A DNA stretch of 33,540 nucleotides from Haliea sp. (lineage in GTDB: Bacteria > Pseudomonadota > Gammaproteobacteria > Pseudomonadales > Halieaceae), in the NCBI GenBank assembly GCA_009937575.1, contig JAACFI010000011.1, positions 1 through 33,540 on the forward strand, given 5' to 3'. Of this stretch, positions 1-8,011 are shown in pieces. The position numbers and the translations under genes are program-made. Under the pieces are notes generated by a model. It did no database searches. It was not told the origin of the DNA and saw only the letters and a list, made by a program, of their open reading frames with translations. Within the stretch, counting starts at the first letter, position 1. Each line of letters begins with the position of its first letter.

Positions 1-98
1 CCCAGCGGGCCTTCTATCGACTTCCTGTGTGACTCAGTTCAAGGTTCGGGCCAATGATTGTAGCAGCGGCTCCGGGATCAATTACAATGGAGTCAACC

Positions 99-128
99 TT
101 GCCACCTGATGGCAAATAGCTGAATAAA
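99..128 (+). promoter_or_regulatory. Possible promoter with overlapping inverted repeat upstream of the TolC-OmpA gene
   Basis: A -35-like TTGCCA (99-104) is followed after 18 bases by AATAAA (123-128), a fair -10. The -35 also forms the left arm of an inverted repeat, TTGCCA-N5-TGGCAA (99-115), so a repressor could bind here. The -10 match is only 4 of 6, so this is tentative. The rest of 1-185 shows no convincing gene. Confidence 0.3.
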
Positions 129-185
129 CTCAAAGACTTGTGGCGGTGCCGGGAGGCGATGCCGGGCGCCGCATGGGGCCTCATT

Positions 186-1934
186 ATGCGCAGAAAACTC
201 GCCTTGTTTTTCACCCTGGTCGCGGCGTTCAACAGTTCAGTGACTGTCGCGGTCACCGCGCCGGTCAGCGACTTCAAGGAGGCAGTGACCCAGGCGGTGC
301 TCAGTAACCCCCAGGTCAATGCCAGCTGGTATAACTTCGAGGCGGTGCGCGAGGCAGAGCGCGCTGCCAGGGGCGGCTTCCTGCCCAGCGTGGACGTGAC
401 CTCCGAAATTGGCCGCGAAGACCGGGAGACCCCGCTGGTGGACTTCGGTACCTACAGCCGTGATGCCAGCCGCCTGAGCATCACCCAGATGCTGTTCGAC
501 GGTTTTGCCACCAGGGAAGAGGTGCGGCGCCTGGGTTACTCCAAGCTGTCACAGTACTACGAGTTGCAGCGGGCCTCCCAGGAGATCGCGCTGGAGGCGG
601 CACGAGCCTACCTGGACACCGTGCGTTACCAGCAACTGGTGAAGTACGCTGAAGACAACTACGTGGTGCATCGCCAGGTTTACGACAAGATAGCCGAGCG
701 CACGGGGAGTGGGATCAGCCAGGGCGTGGACCTGGAACAGGCCGCCGCGCGTATCGCCCTGGCCGAGTCCAATCTGCTGACGGAGATGACCAATCTCCAC
801 GACGTACGTACCCGGTTCCAGCGGGTCGTCGGTACCCTGCCGGCGGATAAGCTGTCGATGCCGGCTGTACCCTCCAGCATGATTCCGGACCTGCGCAGTG
901 CCGCCCTGAACCTGGCCTATGAGCAGAGCCCGGAACTCGACGCGGCCATCGAGAATCTGCGCGCCAGTCAGGCCGCACTGAATGCGACCAATGCGCCGAT
1001 GATGCCACGGGTGGACCTGCGCTACCGCAATGAGATCGAACACGATACCGACGGCTTCGACGGCAAGTTCGAAGAAGAGGCGGTGGAAGTGGTGCTCAGT
1101 TACAACCTGTTTCGCGGTGGTGCCGACAGTGCCCGCAAGCGAGAATTCTACAATCTATACAACGCGGCGATGGAGGAGCGCAAGCAGGCCTGCCTGAACG
1201 TGCGCCAGAACACCATGATCGCTTTCAACGACATCAAGGCCCTGGAGCAGCAGGTACTGTTCCTGGACCGCAACCGTATCTCACAGGACCGGACCCGGCG
1301 AGCTTACCTGGACCAGTTTGATATCGGCCAGCGCACCCTGCTCGACCTGCTCGACAGCCAGAACGAATATTTCGATACCCAGCGGGCCTATACCTCGGCG
1401 GAGGTAGACCTGAGGATCGCCCAGGCGGCCACACTTTCCAATATGGGTCTGTTACTGGCGGCCATGAGCGTGGACGGTCTCAACGCTGACCAGATTGAGG
1501 CGCTTCAGCTCGACCTGGCGCGCGGAGAAGACGCGAACGGCCAGCCCCTGTGCCCGCCGGAACCCCCCGAGCCGGTAAGTATCGATCGGGAAGCCCTGTT
1601 TGCAGGACTCGCCGCCAGCAGTAACCGCTATCGCAAGGTGGGCGAGAACGCGCTGGCGATCGAATTGATGGTGACTTTCGCTCTCAATTCCTCGACGATC
1701 ACCAGTGACTTCGATGCCGAGATAGGTAATGCCGCCACCTTTTTACATGACAACCCCGGCGTCACAGCCACTGTGGAGGGGCACGCCGACAGCTCGGGTA
1801 GCGAGGAGTACAACCGATGGCTGTCACAACAACGGGCTGACGCCGTGCGCCAGATGATGATAGACAAGCACGGCGTCGATCCCGACCGTATCGACGCAAT
1901 CGCAACGCCAACCGGCGGGTCGAACTGGTGCTGA
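186..1934 (+). CDS. TolC-family outer-membrane efflux protein fused to an OmpA peptidoglycan-binding domain, C-terminus disrupted
   Basis: Outer-membrane channel of the TolC family, of the kind that works with type I secretion or efflux pumps. The ATG at 186 is chosen because it begins a clear signal peptide (MRRKLALFF..., cleaved near residue 25); an in-frame TTG at 138 would add 16 unlikely residues. Residues about 30-440 carry the paired TolC repeats, with helical segments rich in Ala, Gln and Arg and the typical LLDLLDSQNEYFDTQRAY stretch. Residues about 490-572 are an OmpA-like domain with the peptidoglycan-binding pattern VEGHADSSGSEEYN...LSQQRAD. Such fusions presumably anchor the channel to the cell wall. 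The frame ends abruptly (IATPTGGSNWC); the expected OmpA ending NRRVELVLKG is present in another frame at 1901-1951. No pump or adhesin partner is visible; the gene lies near the left edge. Family call is firm, substrate unknown. Confidence 0.85.
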   Translation: MRRKLALFFTLVAAFNSSVTVAVTAPVSDFKEAVTQAVLSNPQVNASWYNFEAVREAERAARGGFLPSVDVTSEIGREDRETPLVDFGTYSRDASRLSITQMLFDGFATREEVRRLGYSKLSQYYELQRASQEIALEAARAYLDTVRYQQLVKYAEDNYVVHRQVYDKIAERTGSGISQGVDLEQAAARIALAESNLLTEMTNLHDVRTRFQRVVGTLPADKLSMPAVPSSMIPDLRSAALNLAYEQSPELDAAIENLRASQAALNATNAPMMPRVDLRYRNEIEHDTDGFDGKFEEEAVEVVLSYNLFRGGADSARKREFYNLYNAAMEERKQACLNVRQNTMIAFNDIKALEQQVLFLDRNRISQDRTRRAYLDQFDIGQRTLLDLLDSQNEYFDTQRAYTSAEVDLRIAQAATLSNMGLLLAAMSVDGLNADQIEALQLDLARGEDANGQPLCPPEPPEPVSIDREALFAGLAASSNRYRKVGENALAIELMVTFALNSSTITSDFDAEIGNAATFLHDNPGVTATVEGHADSSGSEEYNRWLSQQRADAVRQMMIDKHGVDPDRIDAIATPTGGSNWC

Positions 1935-1951
1935 AGGGCAGCGGCGCCTGA
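1901..1951 (+). other. Out-of-frame remnant of the OmpA C-terminal end
   Basis: Read two bases out of phase with the TolC-OmpA gene, these bases encode RNANRRVELVLKGSGA and a stop. This is the standard end of OmpA-like domains. The residues that normally link DAI to RNxRRVEL (a GYGExxP...EGRA type segment of about 17) are absent. A deletion that also shifted the frame is the simplest explanation; an assembly error is possible. Confidence 0.7.
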
Positions 1952-1961
1952 TTCCGCCTGC

Positions 1962-2636
1962 TCAGTCAGGTACTGAAAAGGCCGAGATACGACTGAGGTG
2001 ACTGTAGGGTAGTCCCGATTCCTGGTGCCATGCGTTGAAAGCCTGCTGCATCAGGGCGTACTCCCGTTTGCTGGTCGGATTGTCAGTGATGTCCAGCCCG
2101 GCGCGTCGCAGGCACTTGACCACGTCGCCGGTGACCACGAAGGTATCCTTGCCCATGTTGCGCAACACCCGTTGCCCGGTCATGCCGCCGAGACGCGCGC
2201 CGCGCTTTTTCAGCAGGTCGAACAGGCCGACCAGGTCCTGCTGTGGCCAGCGGCCGACAAATTTGCCGAAACTGCCGTGTTCCCTGCCCACGTCGAGAAT
2301 GAACTGGGCGTTGTGCTGCACGGTGAGCACCTTCTGCCGGTTGCGGATGATCTTCGGGTTCTGCGCGAAGCGGTCCAGCTGTTCCGGACTCAGCATGACG
2401 ATTTTCTCCGGCGGGAAGCCGAAAAATACCTCCTCGAAATCGTCCCACTTCAGGTTGACCACCCGCCACACGAACCCGGCCTGGAATACGCAGCGGGTCA
2501 TTTCCGCCAACCAGCGATGGTCTTTGGTGGCGGCCAGGGCCCTGGGGCTGCGCACTTTGGGCAGCATTTTATTCAGTTCAGCCTCACCCCCCTTGCGCTC
2601 GCTGGCGCGCTGGAAGATGGCCTCAAAGCGCTCCAC
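1962..2636 (-). CDS. DNA-3-methyladenine glycosylase I (Tag)-like protein
   Basis: Probable base-excision DNA repair glycosylase of the Tag-like family, 224 residues. The region FQAGFVWRVVNLKWDDFEEVF followed by KIIRNRQKV and HNAQFIL parallels E. coli Tag (QAGLSW...IIRHRGKI...NARAYL). LLKKRGARLGGMTG and the following VLRNMGKD...DVVKCL resemble the helix-hairpin-helix glycosylase core. It differs from E. coli Tag in key places: the residue aligned with Glu38 is Cys, the N-terminal Cys4/His17 zinc ligands are absent, and of the C-terminal pair only a His remains (PYSHL). It therefore belongs to the longer, zinc-less Tag-like group whose activity I cannot vouch for. The start is GTG, directly after the TAA stop of the CDGSH gene, so the two are probably translationally coupled. 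It converges on the TolC-OmpA gene with only 10-27 bp between them. Confidence 0.75.
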   Translation of the reverse strand: MERFEAIFQRASERKGGEAELNKMLPKVRSPRALAATKDHRWLAEMTRCVFQAGFVWRVVNLKWDDFEEVFFGFPPEKIVMLSPEQLDRFAQNPKIIRNRQKVLTVQHNAQFILDVGREHGSFGKFVGRWPQQDLVGLFDLLKKRGARLGGMTGQRVLRNMGKDTFVVTGDVVKCLRRAGLDITDNPTSKREYALMQQAFNAWHQESGLPYSHLSRISAFSVPD

Positions 2637-2870
2637 TTATTTGTGGCTGCCGTCACACAGGGGTTGGTTGGCGGTGGCCTTGCAGCCGCAGAAAAATACC
2701 TTGCCCGATTCTTCCGCCTCGTAGCGCACCGGGGTGAAACCGGTATCCTTGTGTGAGCCGTCGCAGAAGGGCTGGTTCTCGCTCAGGCCGCAGGCGCACC
2801 AGAAATAGGCCTTACCAGCCTCGACTTCGATTCCATAGGGTGTGTCTGCCGCGCGTTTCGCTTCGTCCAT
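2637..2870 (-). CDS. Small protein with two CDGSH iron-sulfur domains
   Basis: A 77-residue cytosolic protein with two CDGSH motifs, each a 2Fe-2S site bound by three Cys and one His: CACGLSENQPFCDGSH and CGCKATANQPLCDGSH. Proteins of this family carry redox-active or transferable clusters; the partner here is unknown. An upstream in-frame start at 2900 exists, but the ATG at 2870 has a good ribosome-binding site (GGGAGA, about 6 bases upstream), so it is preferred. The second motif ends the protein only two residues later (HK), which is normal for compact double-CDGSH proteins. It is the first gene of a two-gene unit with the Tag-like glycosylase, whose GTG start abuts this stop, and it is divergent from the MscS gene. 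Confidence 0.85.
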   Translation of the reverse strand: MDEAKRAADTPYGIEVEAGKAYFWCACGLSENQPFCDGSHKDTGFTPVRYEAEESGKVFFCGCKATANQPLCDGSHK

Positions 2871-2919
2871 TGCTATCTCCCGATCAGGTTGTGAGACCAT
2901 CAGTGTAATCCCGTACCAG

Positions 2920-2925
2920 TTTATA
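2920..2925 (-). promoter_or_regulatory. Possible -10 for the CDGSH/Tag-like pair
   Basis: On the minus strand TATAAA lies about 50 bases before the CDGSH start codon. A weak -35 (CTGTAA) lies 16 bases further upstream. Only the -10 is persuasive. Confidence 0.3.
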
Positions 2926-2991
2926 GCGCCTGCGGTATCGTTTACAGCTGCACCACAAAAAAATGATTGGCCTGCCGGTCCGTCGAGTCCC

Positions 2992-3000
2992 TGCTATGCT
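2992..3000 (+). promoter_or_regulatory. Possible extended -10 promoter for the MscS gene
   Basis: TGCTATGCT fits an extended -10 (TGn followed by TATGCT), about 33 bases before the ATG at 3033. No -35 is recognisable, which extended -10 promoters can tolerate. Confidence 0.35.
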
Positions 3001-3032
3001 ATGAAAAAAGCTGGAGGCGAGGAACTACGCAG

Positions 3033-4436
3033 ATGGCAGAAGGTGATACCCCCGTTCAACCCGGGCCCGCCGAGAATCCCGCAGAGGTCACTGCAGAGGC
3101 CCCCGGGGAGGCCCCTATAGAACTCCCCGTGGAGAGCGATGCGGTCGCGGCGCTGGCTGAGACCGTAGCCGAGCTTCCTGTCGGGCAGGATACCCTGGTG
3201 ATACTGCAGTTGTTTGAGCAGATGGATGCGGCCTCGCCACTGGTGAGGCTGGTGACCGCGGCCACTATCGTCGGCGTCTCATTACTGTTGATGTTGCTCG
3301 CAAACCTCATTACCCGCCGCAGGATCAAGCGCCTGGAAGCGGCCCCGGAGGGGCAGGTAAAGCCCTTGCGCTGGCAGGCGCAGGACCTTGTGTCTTCTGA
3401 GGATATGACAAAAATCTGGCTGAATTTCTGGCGCAGCCTGGGCTGGTTGTTATCAGCCATATTTTTCCTCGCTGCCGTCACCGGTCTGCTGATGGCCTCG
3501 GGCTGGACACTGAGGCTGGCGGCGAGGCTGATCACCCTGTTTATCAGTGCGCTGGATTACGTATGGACGGGTTTCGTGGGTTATCTACCCAACCTGATCA
3601 CCATTATTGTTATTGTCCTGGTTGCGCGCTACGTGATCCGTACCATCGGGCTGATATTCGAGGGCATCAAGACGCGCCGGATCTACCTGAAGAATTTCTA
3701 TCCCGAGTGGGCGGAAACCAGCTTCAGCCTTATCAAGCTGATGATCTACGCACTCACCGCGGTCATTGTCTTCCCCTACCTTCCAGGATCCAGTTCGCCA
3801 GCCTTCCAGGGGATCTCCATTTTTGTGGGTGTGCTGGTATCGCTGGGTTCCACCACGGCGGTGGCCAATGTTATCGCCGGCATCGTCCTCACCTATACCC
3901 GGGCCTTCTCCGTGGGTGACCAGGTCGAGGTGGGCGGAACCCGGGGCAGGGTGCTGGAGCGCAGTACTTTCGTCACCCGCATACAGACCCTCAAGAACGT
4001 CATCGTCTCCATTCCCAATTCCATGGTGTTGAGTAATAACATCATCAATTACAGCAAGAATATGGGGCAGAGCGGGCTGCTGGTTCACACCACCATCACC
4101 ATCGGCTACGACGTGCCCTGGCAGACCGTCAACGCCCTGCTGATCGCCGCGGCCCGAAAGACCGAGAACATTGTCGGCCGGCCGGAACCTTTTGTGCTGC
4201 AGACCTCGCTGGATGACAATTATGTCAGCTACGAGGTCAATGGCTGGACGCGCTCTCCGGAGGAACTGCCGCGCATCTACTCCAACCTGCACGCCAATAT
4301 CCTCGATGAATTCCACGGCCACAACGTGGAAATCACCTCGCCTGCCTTCCGCGCCAATCGCGATGCCAATGCCTCGACCATTCCCGAAGTGATTCCGCGG
4401 GAGGAGCCGGCGCCCGATACCTCTTCGTCCGCCTGA
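3033..4436 (+). CDS. MscS-family mechanosensitive ion channel
   Basis: Inner-membrane small-conductance mechanosensitive channel, 467 residues, expected to release solutes on osmotic downshock. The ATG at 3033 follows GAGG/GGAGGCGAGG sequences and is preferred to an in-frame ATG at 2967. Residues 1-65 are a hydrophilic segment rich in Ala, Glu and Pro with no Lys or Arg. Membrane segments follow at about 71-94, 135-157, 165-205 (two) and 235-290. The last contains the pore-helix and beta-domain signature of MscS: GVLVSLGSTTAVANVIAG, then TRAFSVGDQVEVGGTRGRV at 290-307. The soluble C-terminal vestibule runs to about residue 440 (SIPNS, then the TTITIGYDVPW region). It is longer than E. coli MscS (286), with two additional N-terminal membrane segments, as in many multi-pass MscS paralogues. 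It stands alone, with a stem-loop just downstream. Confidence 0.88.
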   Translation: MAEGDTPVQPGPAENPAEVTAEAPGEAPIELPVESDAVAALAETVAELPVGQDTLVILQLFEQMDAASPLVRLVTAATIVGVSLLLMLLANLITRRRIKRLEAAPEGQVKPLRWQAQDLVSSEDMTKIWLNFWRSLGWLLSAIFFLAAVTGLLMASGWTLRLAARLITLFISALDYVWTGFVGYLPNLITIIVIVLVARYVIRTIGLIFEGIKTRRIYLKNFYPEWAETSFSLIKLMIYALTAVIVFPYLPGSSSPAFQGISIFVGVLVSLGSTTAVANVIAGIVLTYTRAFSVGDQVEVGGTRGRVLERSTFVTRIQTLKNVIVSIPNSMVLSNNIINYSKNMGQSGLLVHTTITIGYDVPWQTVNALLIAAARKTENIVGRPEPFVLQTSLDDNYVSYEVNGWTRSPEELPRIYSNLHANILDEFHGHNVEITSPAFRANRDANASTIPEVIPREEPAPDTSSSA

Positions 4437-4457
4437 CGGCCCGTTAGGTGCTTGCCC

Positions 4458-4479
4458 CGGGGCCGCCTTACCGGCCCCG
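4458..4479 (+). terminator. GC-rich stem-loop after the MscS gene
   Basis: CGGGGCCG (4458-4465) pairs perfectly with CGGCCCCG (4472-4479) across a six-base loop, 22 bases after the MscS stop codon. There is no T-run, so it is an imperfect intrinsic terminator or an mRNA 3' stabiliser. Confidence 0.45.
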
Positions 4480-4589
4480 CTTGCTGCCCCGCGCATCTCA
4501 TTCTGTTGGTCTCCGTCAAAAACGCCTAGCCGGGATAGGGGTATGGTTGGCCGTAATAAGACAAGCAACCCACGATCAGGAGACATGCT

Positions 4590-4847
4590 ATGAACAGGAT
4601 ACAAGGCGCGGTGACAGCCCTCGCCCTGGTGGCGTCTGTCGGTTTTTCCGCATCCACAATGGCCGAAACCGCGGCTGAGGAGGGACAGCGCCTGTTTCGG
4701 GAGCACTGCCGCAACTGCCACCGGCTGGAGCGCATGGATTTTGAAGCCCAGTCCCGCGCCGTGCGCCGCTACCACCGGGGAATGAAATCCCGGGGCAAGA
4801 CCTGCATCGACTGCCACGAGGGAATCGCCCACCCTGAATCCGGTTGA
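4590..4847 (+). CDS. Small periplasmic diheme c-type cytochrome resembling the C-terminal half of NapC/NirT
   Basis: An 85-residue exported protein with two haem-binding CxxCH motifs, CRNCH and CIDCH. The signal peptide (residues 1-25, ending STMAE) replaces the membrane anchor of NapC. From CRNCH onward it reads like haems 3 and 4 of NapC/NirT quinol dehydrogenases: CRNCH-x5-MDF-x2-QSRA, then MKSRGKTCIDCHEGIAHP. Full NapC proteins are about 200 residues with four haems and a transmembrane helix, so this is a half-size derivative. It probably acts as a soluble periplasmic electron carrier. The start is well supported by AGGAGA six bases before the ATG. It has no obvious operon partner: MscS lies upstream and an AraC-type regulator downstream. 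It could feed the quinoprotein cluster on the other strand, but that is only proximity. Confidence 0.8.
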   Translation: MNRIQGAVTALALVASVGFSASTMAETAAEEGQRLFREHCRNCHRLERMDFEAQSRAVRRYHRGMKSRGKTCIDCHEGIAHPESG

Positions 4848-4924
4848 TTATCCCGCTTTTGTCGGGGCGATCTATACGCTGATACACTTGCCGGCAATCA
4901 GAGTAACCGTGTCGGGCCTTTGCC

Positions 4925-5944
4925 TTGCCTATCGATAACCAATTGGAAGTGAGTGTCGGCCTGACCCGGGCGATCCTGGACGCCCTGCGTACCGTGAACG
5001 TCGATGCCCCCGAAACCCTGTTACAGGCGACGGGTATCGATCCGGACCAGCTGGATAAACCCGAAAATCGCATTCCACTGAAACAGCAGCAGGCCCTGTG
5101 GCAGCTCGCTGTAGAGTGCAGCCAAACCGGTGATTTCGGCCTGCATTTTGCGCGCTGTATCCAACCCACAAGCTTTGGCCTGCTGGGTTACATGGCCATG
5201 AACTGCCGTACCATCGATGAGAGCCTCGAGGCGGTGGTGAAGTACCAGTTCCTCGCGGGGCAGGGTGGAGAGTTCACCCTGGAGCGCGAAGGGAAGCAGG
5301 TCAAGCTGTGCTATACCCCTGTCAATCCCGGTCACCCGGCGACTGCCCAGCGGGTGCTGGCGATGCTGGCTTCCAGCGTCAGTTTTGGACGCTGGCTGGT
5401 CGGCGAAGCCTTCAGGCCCCGGCGGGTCGAATTGTGCCAGGAGGTGGCAGAGAACCCGCTGGCCTACGAGGAATTTTTCAACTGCCCGGTGAGTTTCGGT
5501 GCCCCGCGCAACCTGCTGACCTATGATTCTTCAGTGACACAGCTCGCCGTTCCAAATGCCAGTGAGGACCTGTTGCAGCTTCTGAGTGAGCGGGCCAACC
5601 GCCTGCTGGACAGCGTTTCCCGTCGCTCCGGTATCGCCGCGCGCATTGCCAGCCTGCTGGCCACCCAGCTGACCAATACAGTGCCGGACAAGACCGTTAT
5701 CGCGGCGCAGTTGGGAATGAGCGAACGCACCCTGCAGCGCAGGTTGCAGGAAGAGGGGACCAGTTTCCAGGAGATCCTCGATGACACCCGGCACTACCTG
5801 GCCCGGGAGCTATTGCGCAATACCGCCCTGGCCCTCGGCGATGTGGCGTCACAACTGGGGTTTGCCGAGCCCAGTGCATTTTTCCGCGCCTTCAAGAAGT
5901 GGGAGGGTTGCACTCCGGGGCAGTACCGGGCTGGTTCGTCCTAG
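4925..5944 (+). CDS. AraC-family transcriptional regulator (arabinose-binding-like N-domain)
   Basis: A DNA-binding regulator of 339 residues. The N-terminal two thirds match the domain found in OruR/ArgR-type AraC regulators (LLQATGIDPDQL, then FGLLGYMAMNCRTIDESLEAVVKYQ). The C-terminal 90 residues hold the double helix-turn-helix: VIAAQLGMSERTLQRRLQEEG and LGDVASQLGFAEPSAFFRAFKKWEGCTPGQYR. It probably binds a small ligand and activates nearby genes. It converges on the P450/PQQ cluster, ending 85 bases from it, so control of that cluster is plausible but not shown by the sequence. The start is uncertain: TTG at 4925 gives the full family length, while GTG at 4949 has a slightly better upstream purine run. 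No strong ribosome-binding site precedes either. Confidence 0.85.
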   Translation: MPIDNQLEVSVGLTRAILDALRTVNVDAPETLLQATGIDPDQLDKPENRIPLKQQQALWQLAVECSQTGDFGLHFARCIQPTSFGLLGYMAMNCRTIDESLEAVVKYQFLAGQGGEFTLEREGKQVKLCYTPVNPGHPATAQRVLAMLASSVSFGRWLVGEAFRPRRVELCQEVAENPLAYEEFFNCPVSFGAPRNLLTYDSSVTQLAVPNASEDLLQLLSERANRLLDSVSRRSGIAARIASLLATQLTNTVPDKTVIAAQLGMSERTLQRRLQEEGTSFQEILDDTRHYLARELLRNTALALGDVASQLGFAEPSAFFRAFKKWEGCTPGQYRAGSS

Positions 5945-5973
5945 CTGGCACACCATCCTGGATGGGTGCATTT

Positions 5974-5996
5974 ATGGTGCGCAGTGCGCACCCTAC
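5974..5996. repeat. Palindromic REP-like repeat, copy 1
   Basis: GGTGCGC and GCGCACC arms flank a 3-base centre (AGT), preceded by AT and followed by CTAC. The same core recurs at 9921-9986 and 11905-11925. This copy lies between the convergent ends of the AraC regulator and the PQQ-haem dehydrogenase, where such repeats often sit. Confidence 0.7.
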
Positions 5997-6028
5997 CGGT
6001 GCTGCGGCAACGTAAATGTGCAATCAGC

Positions 6029-8005
6029 CTATTTCACGCGGTAGGCCAGCAGGACATTACCAGGCAGTTGCCCGAACATGGAGTAGCCGGACTGCACGTA
6101 GAGCCAGCCGCCGGCGAGAACCTGGCCGCTCACGTCGATAGCGCCACCGTGGCCCTTTACTCCATTGGTGGTATCGAAGGGTCTGGCGGTTTCGGTCTGC
6201 CACAGGATTTCCCCGCTCTGCAGGTCGAAGGCCCGCACTTTGCCGTCCAGGCCGGCGCTGAAGGCCAGCTCGGCTGTGGCGGTGATGGCGGAGGACAGGC
6301 CGTAATAGAACGAGCAGCGGTACTGTTCCTGCAGGTCTATTTTCTTTCCCATGCTCATATTCTTCAGGCCTACCATCGGTTTATTGGCCTCCTCGATAAG
6401 ACAGCCGCGCTCGACGATCTGCTGCCAGTGGACTTCGCCGTCATTCAGGTTCAAAGCGTGTATTCCCGGCTTGGGCACATATCCCGGACGATCCCGCTCA
6501 GGGTCTGAAGCGGCCACCAGCAGTTTTTCACCGGACAGGGCCATGCCCCAATGGATACCGCCATTGGTGGTGGTTTTCTCCAGGTCCGGGCCGATGGCAG
6601 CATTACTCACCCTCCGGTTCCACAGTACTTTGCCATCCCGTCCCACTGGGTCCGGGTCGAGGGCGAAGACATCACCGGATTTCTGTCCCGCCAGCAGTAT
6701 GTCGCCGCCATCGGGTCGCGGGGCCAAAATGACGGACGCTCCGAAGTCGAAATCCCCGCCAGCATTATCGGGACAGTTGGCACCCTCGGTAAGGCAGGCC
6801 GCGTTCCACACATCATCGGGAATAGCCTGGAAGCGCCACACCAGCTCACCGCTGTCCATGTCCAAAGCGACGATAGCGTCAGAGGTGTCGGTGGCGGGAT
6901 GGGAAAGGTTTTCCCCGGTGCCGATATAGATGCGGTTGCGTTTGGTGTCGATGGTCGGCGTGGACCAGACGCTGGCGCCGGAGGGCCCATAGATATCGAC
7001 ACCATCCCGGTTCTTCCCCTGCAGGGTTGCATCCGGGGTGGCATGCCACTCCCAGATTCTGGCGCCACTGCTGGCATCCAGGGCGATGACGCCGCCGTGG
7101 GATTTGCAACAGATGTGGCTGGGGCTGCCGGTTACCGCCACCTCGTAGGAGGACACCGGCACGAACAGCCTGTTGTCATGGTAGCTGATGGAACCGGTGA
7201 TCACCGAAGTTTCATAGACCCTGGCGGCTTCCTGCCAGACCACCTCCAGGCTCAGGGGATCCATTGCGTAGATGGACGCCATGGAGTCGGCAAAGACCAG
7301 TAATTGCCTGCCGTCGTTGAGCGTTGCCACGGTGATCGCCGAGCGAATCCCGCTGAGTACCTCGGTGTGACGGCGGATGCAGCCAGTGTGACGGTCTATG
7401 GCATAGAGCTTGCCGGTCTTATCACCGAAGTAGAGCGTATCGCCGATGATCGCCGGTTGGGAGCGCATGTCGGTGACCCGGGGAAAGGCCAGGCTCCAGG
7501 CCAACTGGAGACTATCCACGTTGTCCCGGGTAATACCCGACATCTCCGCGGAAACGTAGCGGCGGTTGTGGGTACCCAGACCCCAGTTGGCCACATATTC
7601 GGTGGTATCGACCCCGGCTTCCCCGGTGCAGCGGTGGTCCTCCAGCCAGGTATCCGGGGGTGCCGTGCCTGCCAGGTAGACTGCAATCAGGCCCCGTTCC
7701 TGCTTGCTCAGGTGGGCTGCCATGGGCTGCATCTTGCCGAACTCCATGGCGACGATCACGGTTTCCTTGGCAAAGCCAGACAGGGCCTCCCGGGTCGGGG
7801 CGTGCGTGGCAGGATTGTCGTGGCAGGAGGCGCAGTGCTGGTTGAACAACCTTTCCCCGAGGTATTCCAGCGGCAGCTTGTCCGCGTGACGAATAGCCAG
7901 TGACTCGAGTTTTTTCATCGGATCGTCACTGAGCAGCAGCCCCCCCGCGACAAGGATGACCGCAGCCAGCAAGGTGATGGAGACAATGGCAAAAAGTTTC
8001 TTCAC
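6029..8005 (-). CDS. Haem-containing PQQ-dependent dehydrogenase (polyvinyl-alcohol-dehydrogenase-like)
   Basis: A periplasmic quinohaemoprotein of 658 residues that should oxidise an alcohol with PQQ and pass electrons through its own haem. Residues 1-26 are a hydrophobic signal or membrane anchor without a clear cleavage site. Residues 47-115 are a cytochrome c domain with CASCH at 58-62 and a likely axial Met in GKMQPM (92 or 95). Residues about 135-655 form the PQQ beta-propeller with repeated VVALD...SGELVW-type blades. Cys299-Cys300 match the adjacent-cysteine disulfide near PQQ in quinoprotein alcohol dehydrogenases. DVWNAAC, the NCP...GGDFDFGAS segment and GGIHWGMA are typical of the polyvinyl-alcohol-dehydrogenase group. 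The substrate need not be that polymer. GTG start, six bases after the upstream dehydrogenase gene; last gene of the cluster. Confidence 0.85.
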   Translation of the reverse strand: MKKLFAIVSITLLAAVILVAGGLLLSDDPMKKLESLAIRHADKLPLEYLGERLFNQHCASCHDNPATHAPTREALSGFAKETVIVAMEFGKMQPMAAHLSKQERGLIAVYLAGTAPPDTWLEDHRCTGEAGVDTTEYVANWGLGTHNRRYVSAEMSGITRDNVDSLQLAWSLAFPRVTDMRSQPAIIGDTLYFGDKTGKLYAIDRHTGCIRRHTEVLSGIRSAITVATLNDGRQLLVFADSMASIYAMDPLSLEVVWQEAARVYETSVITGSISYHDNRLFVPVSSYEVAVTGSPSHICCKSHGGVIALDASSGARIWEWHATPDATLQGKNRDGVDIYGPSGASVWSTPTIDTKRNRIYIGTGENLSHPATDTSDAIVALDMDSGELVWRFQAIPDDVWNAACLTEGANCPDNAGGDFDFGASVILAPRPDGGDILLAGQKSGDVFALDPDPVGRDGKVLWNRRVSNAAIGPDLEKTTTNGGIHWGMALSGEKLLVAASDPERDRPGYVPKPGIHALNLNDGEVHWQQIVERGCLIEEANKPMVGLKNMSMGKKIDLQEQYRCSFYYGLSSAITATAELAFSAGLDGKVRAFDLQSGEILWQTETARPFDTTNGVKGHGGAIDVSGQVLAGGWLYVQSGYSMFGQLPGNVLLAYRVK

Positions 8006-8011
8006 GCCGGC

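Noticed and set aside
14-319. A 101-codon minus-strand frame at the left edge
   Set aside because: It overlaps the promoter and signal peptide of the TolC-OmpA gene and shows no family features.
2871-2900. Longer start for the CDGSH protein
   Set aside because: The internal ATG at 2870 has a clear ribosome-binding site and the extra 10 residues have no support.
3585-4832. A 415-codon open frame antisense to MscS and the small cytochrome
   Set aside because: It crosses two convincing plus-strand genes and an intergenic stem-loop, with no recognisable domain.
4853-4872. Possible terminator CCCG-CTTTTGT-CGGG after the small cytochrome
   Set aside because: Only a four-base stem without a T-run; too weak to list.
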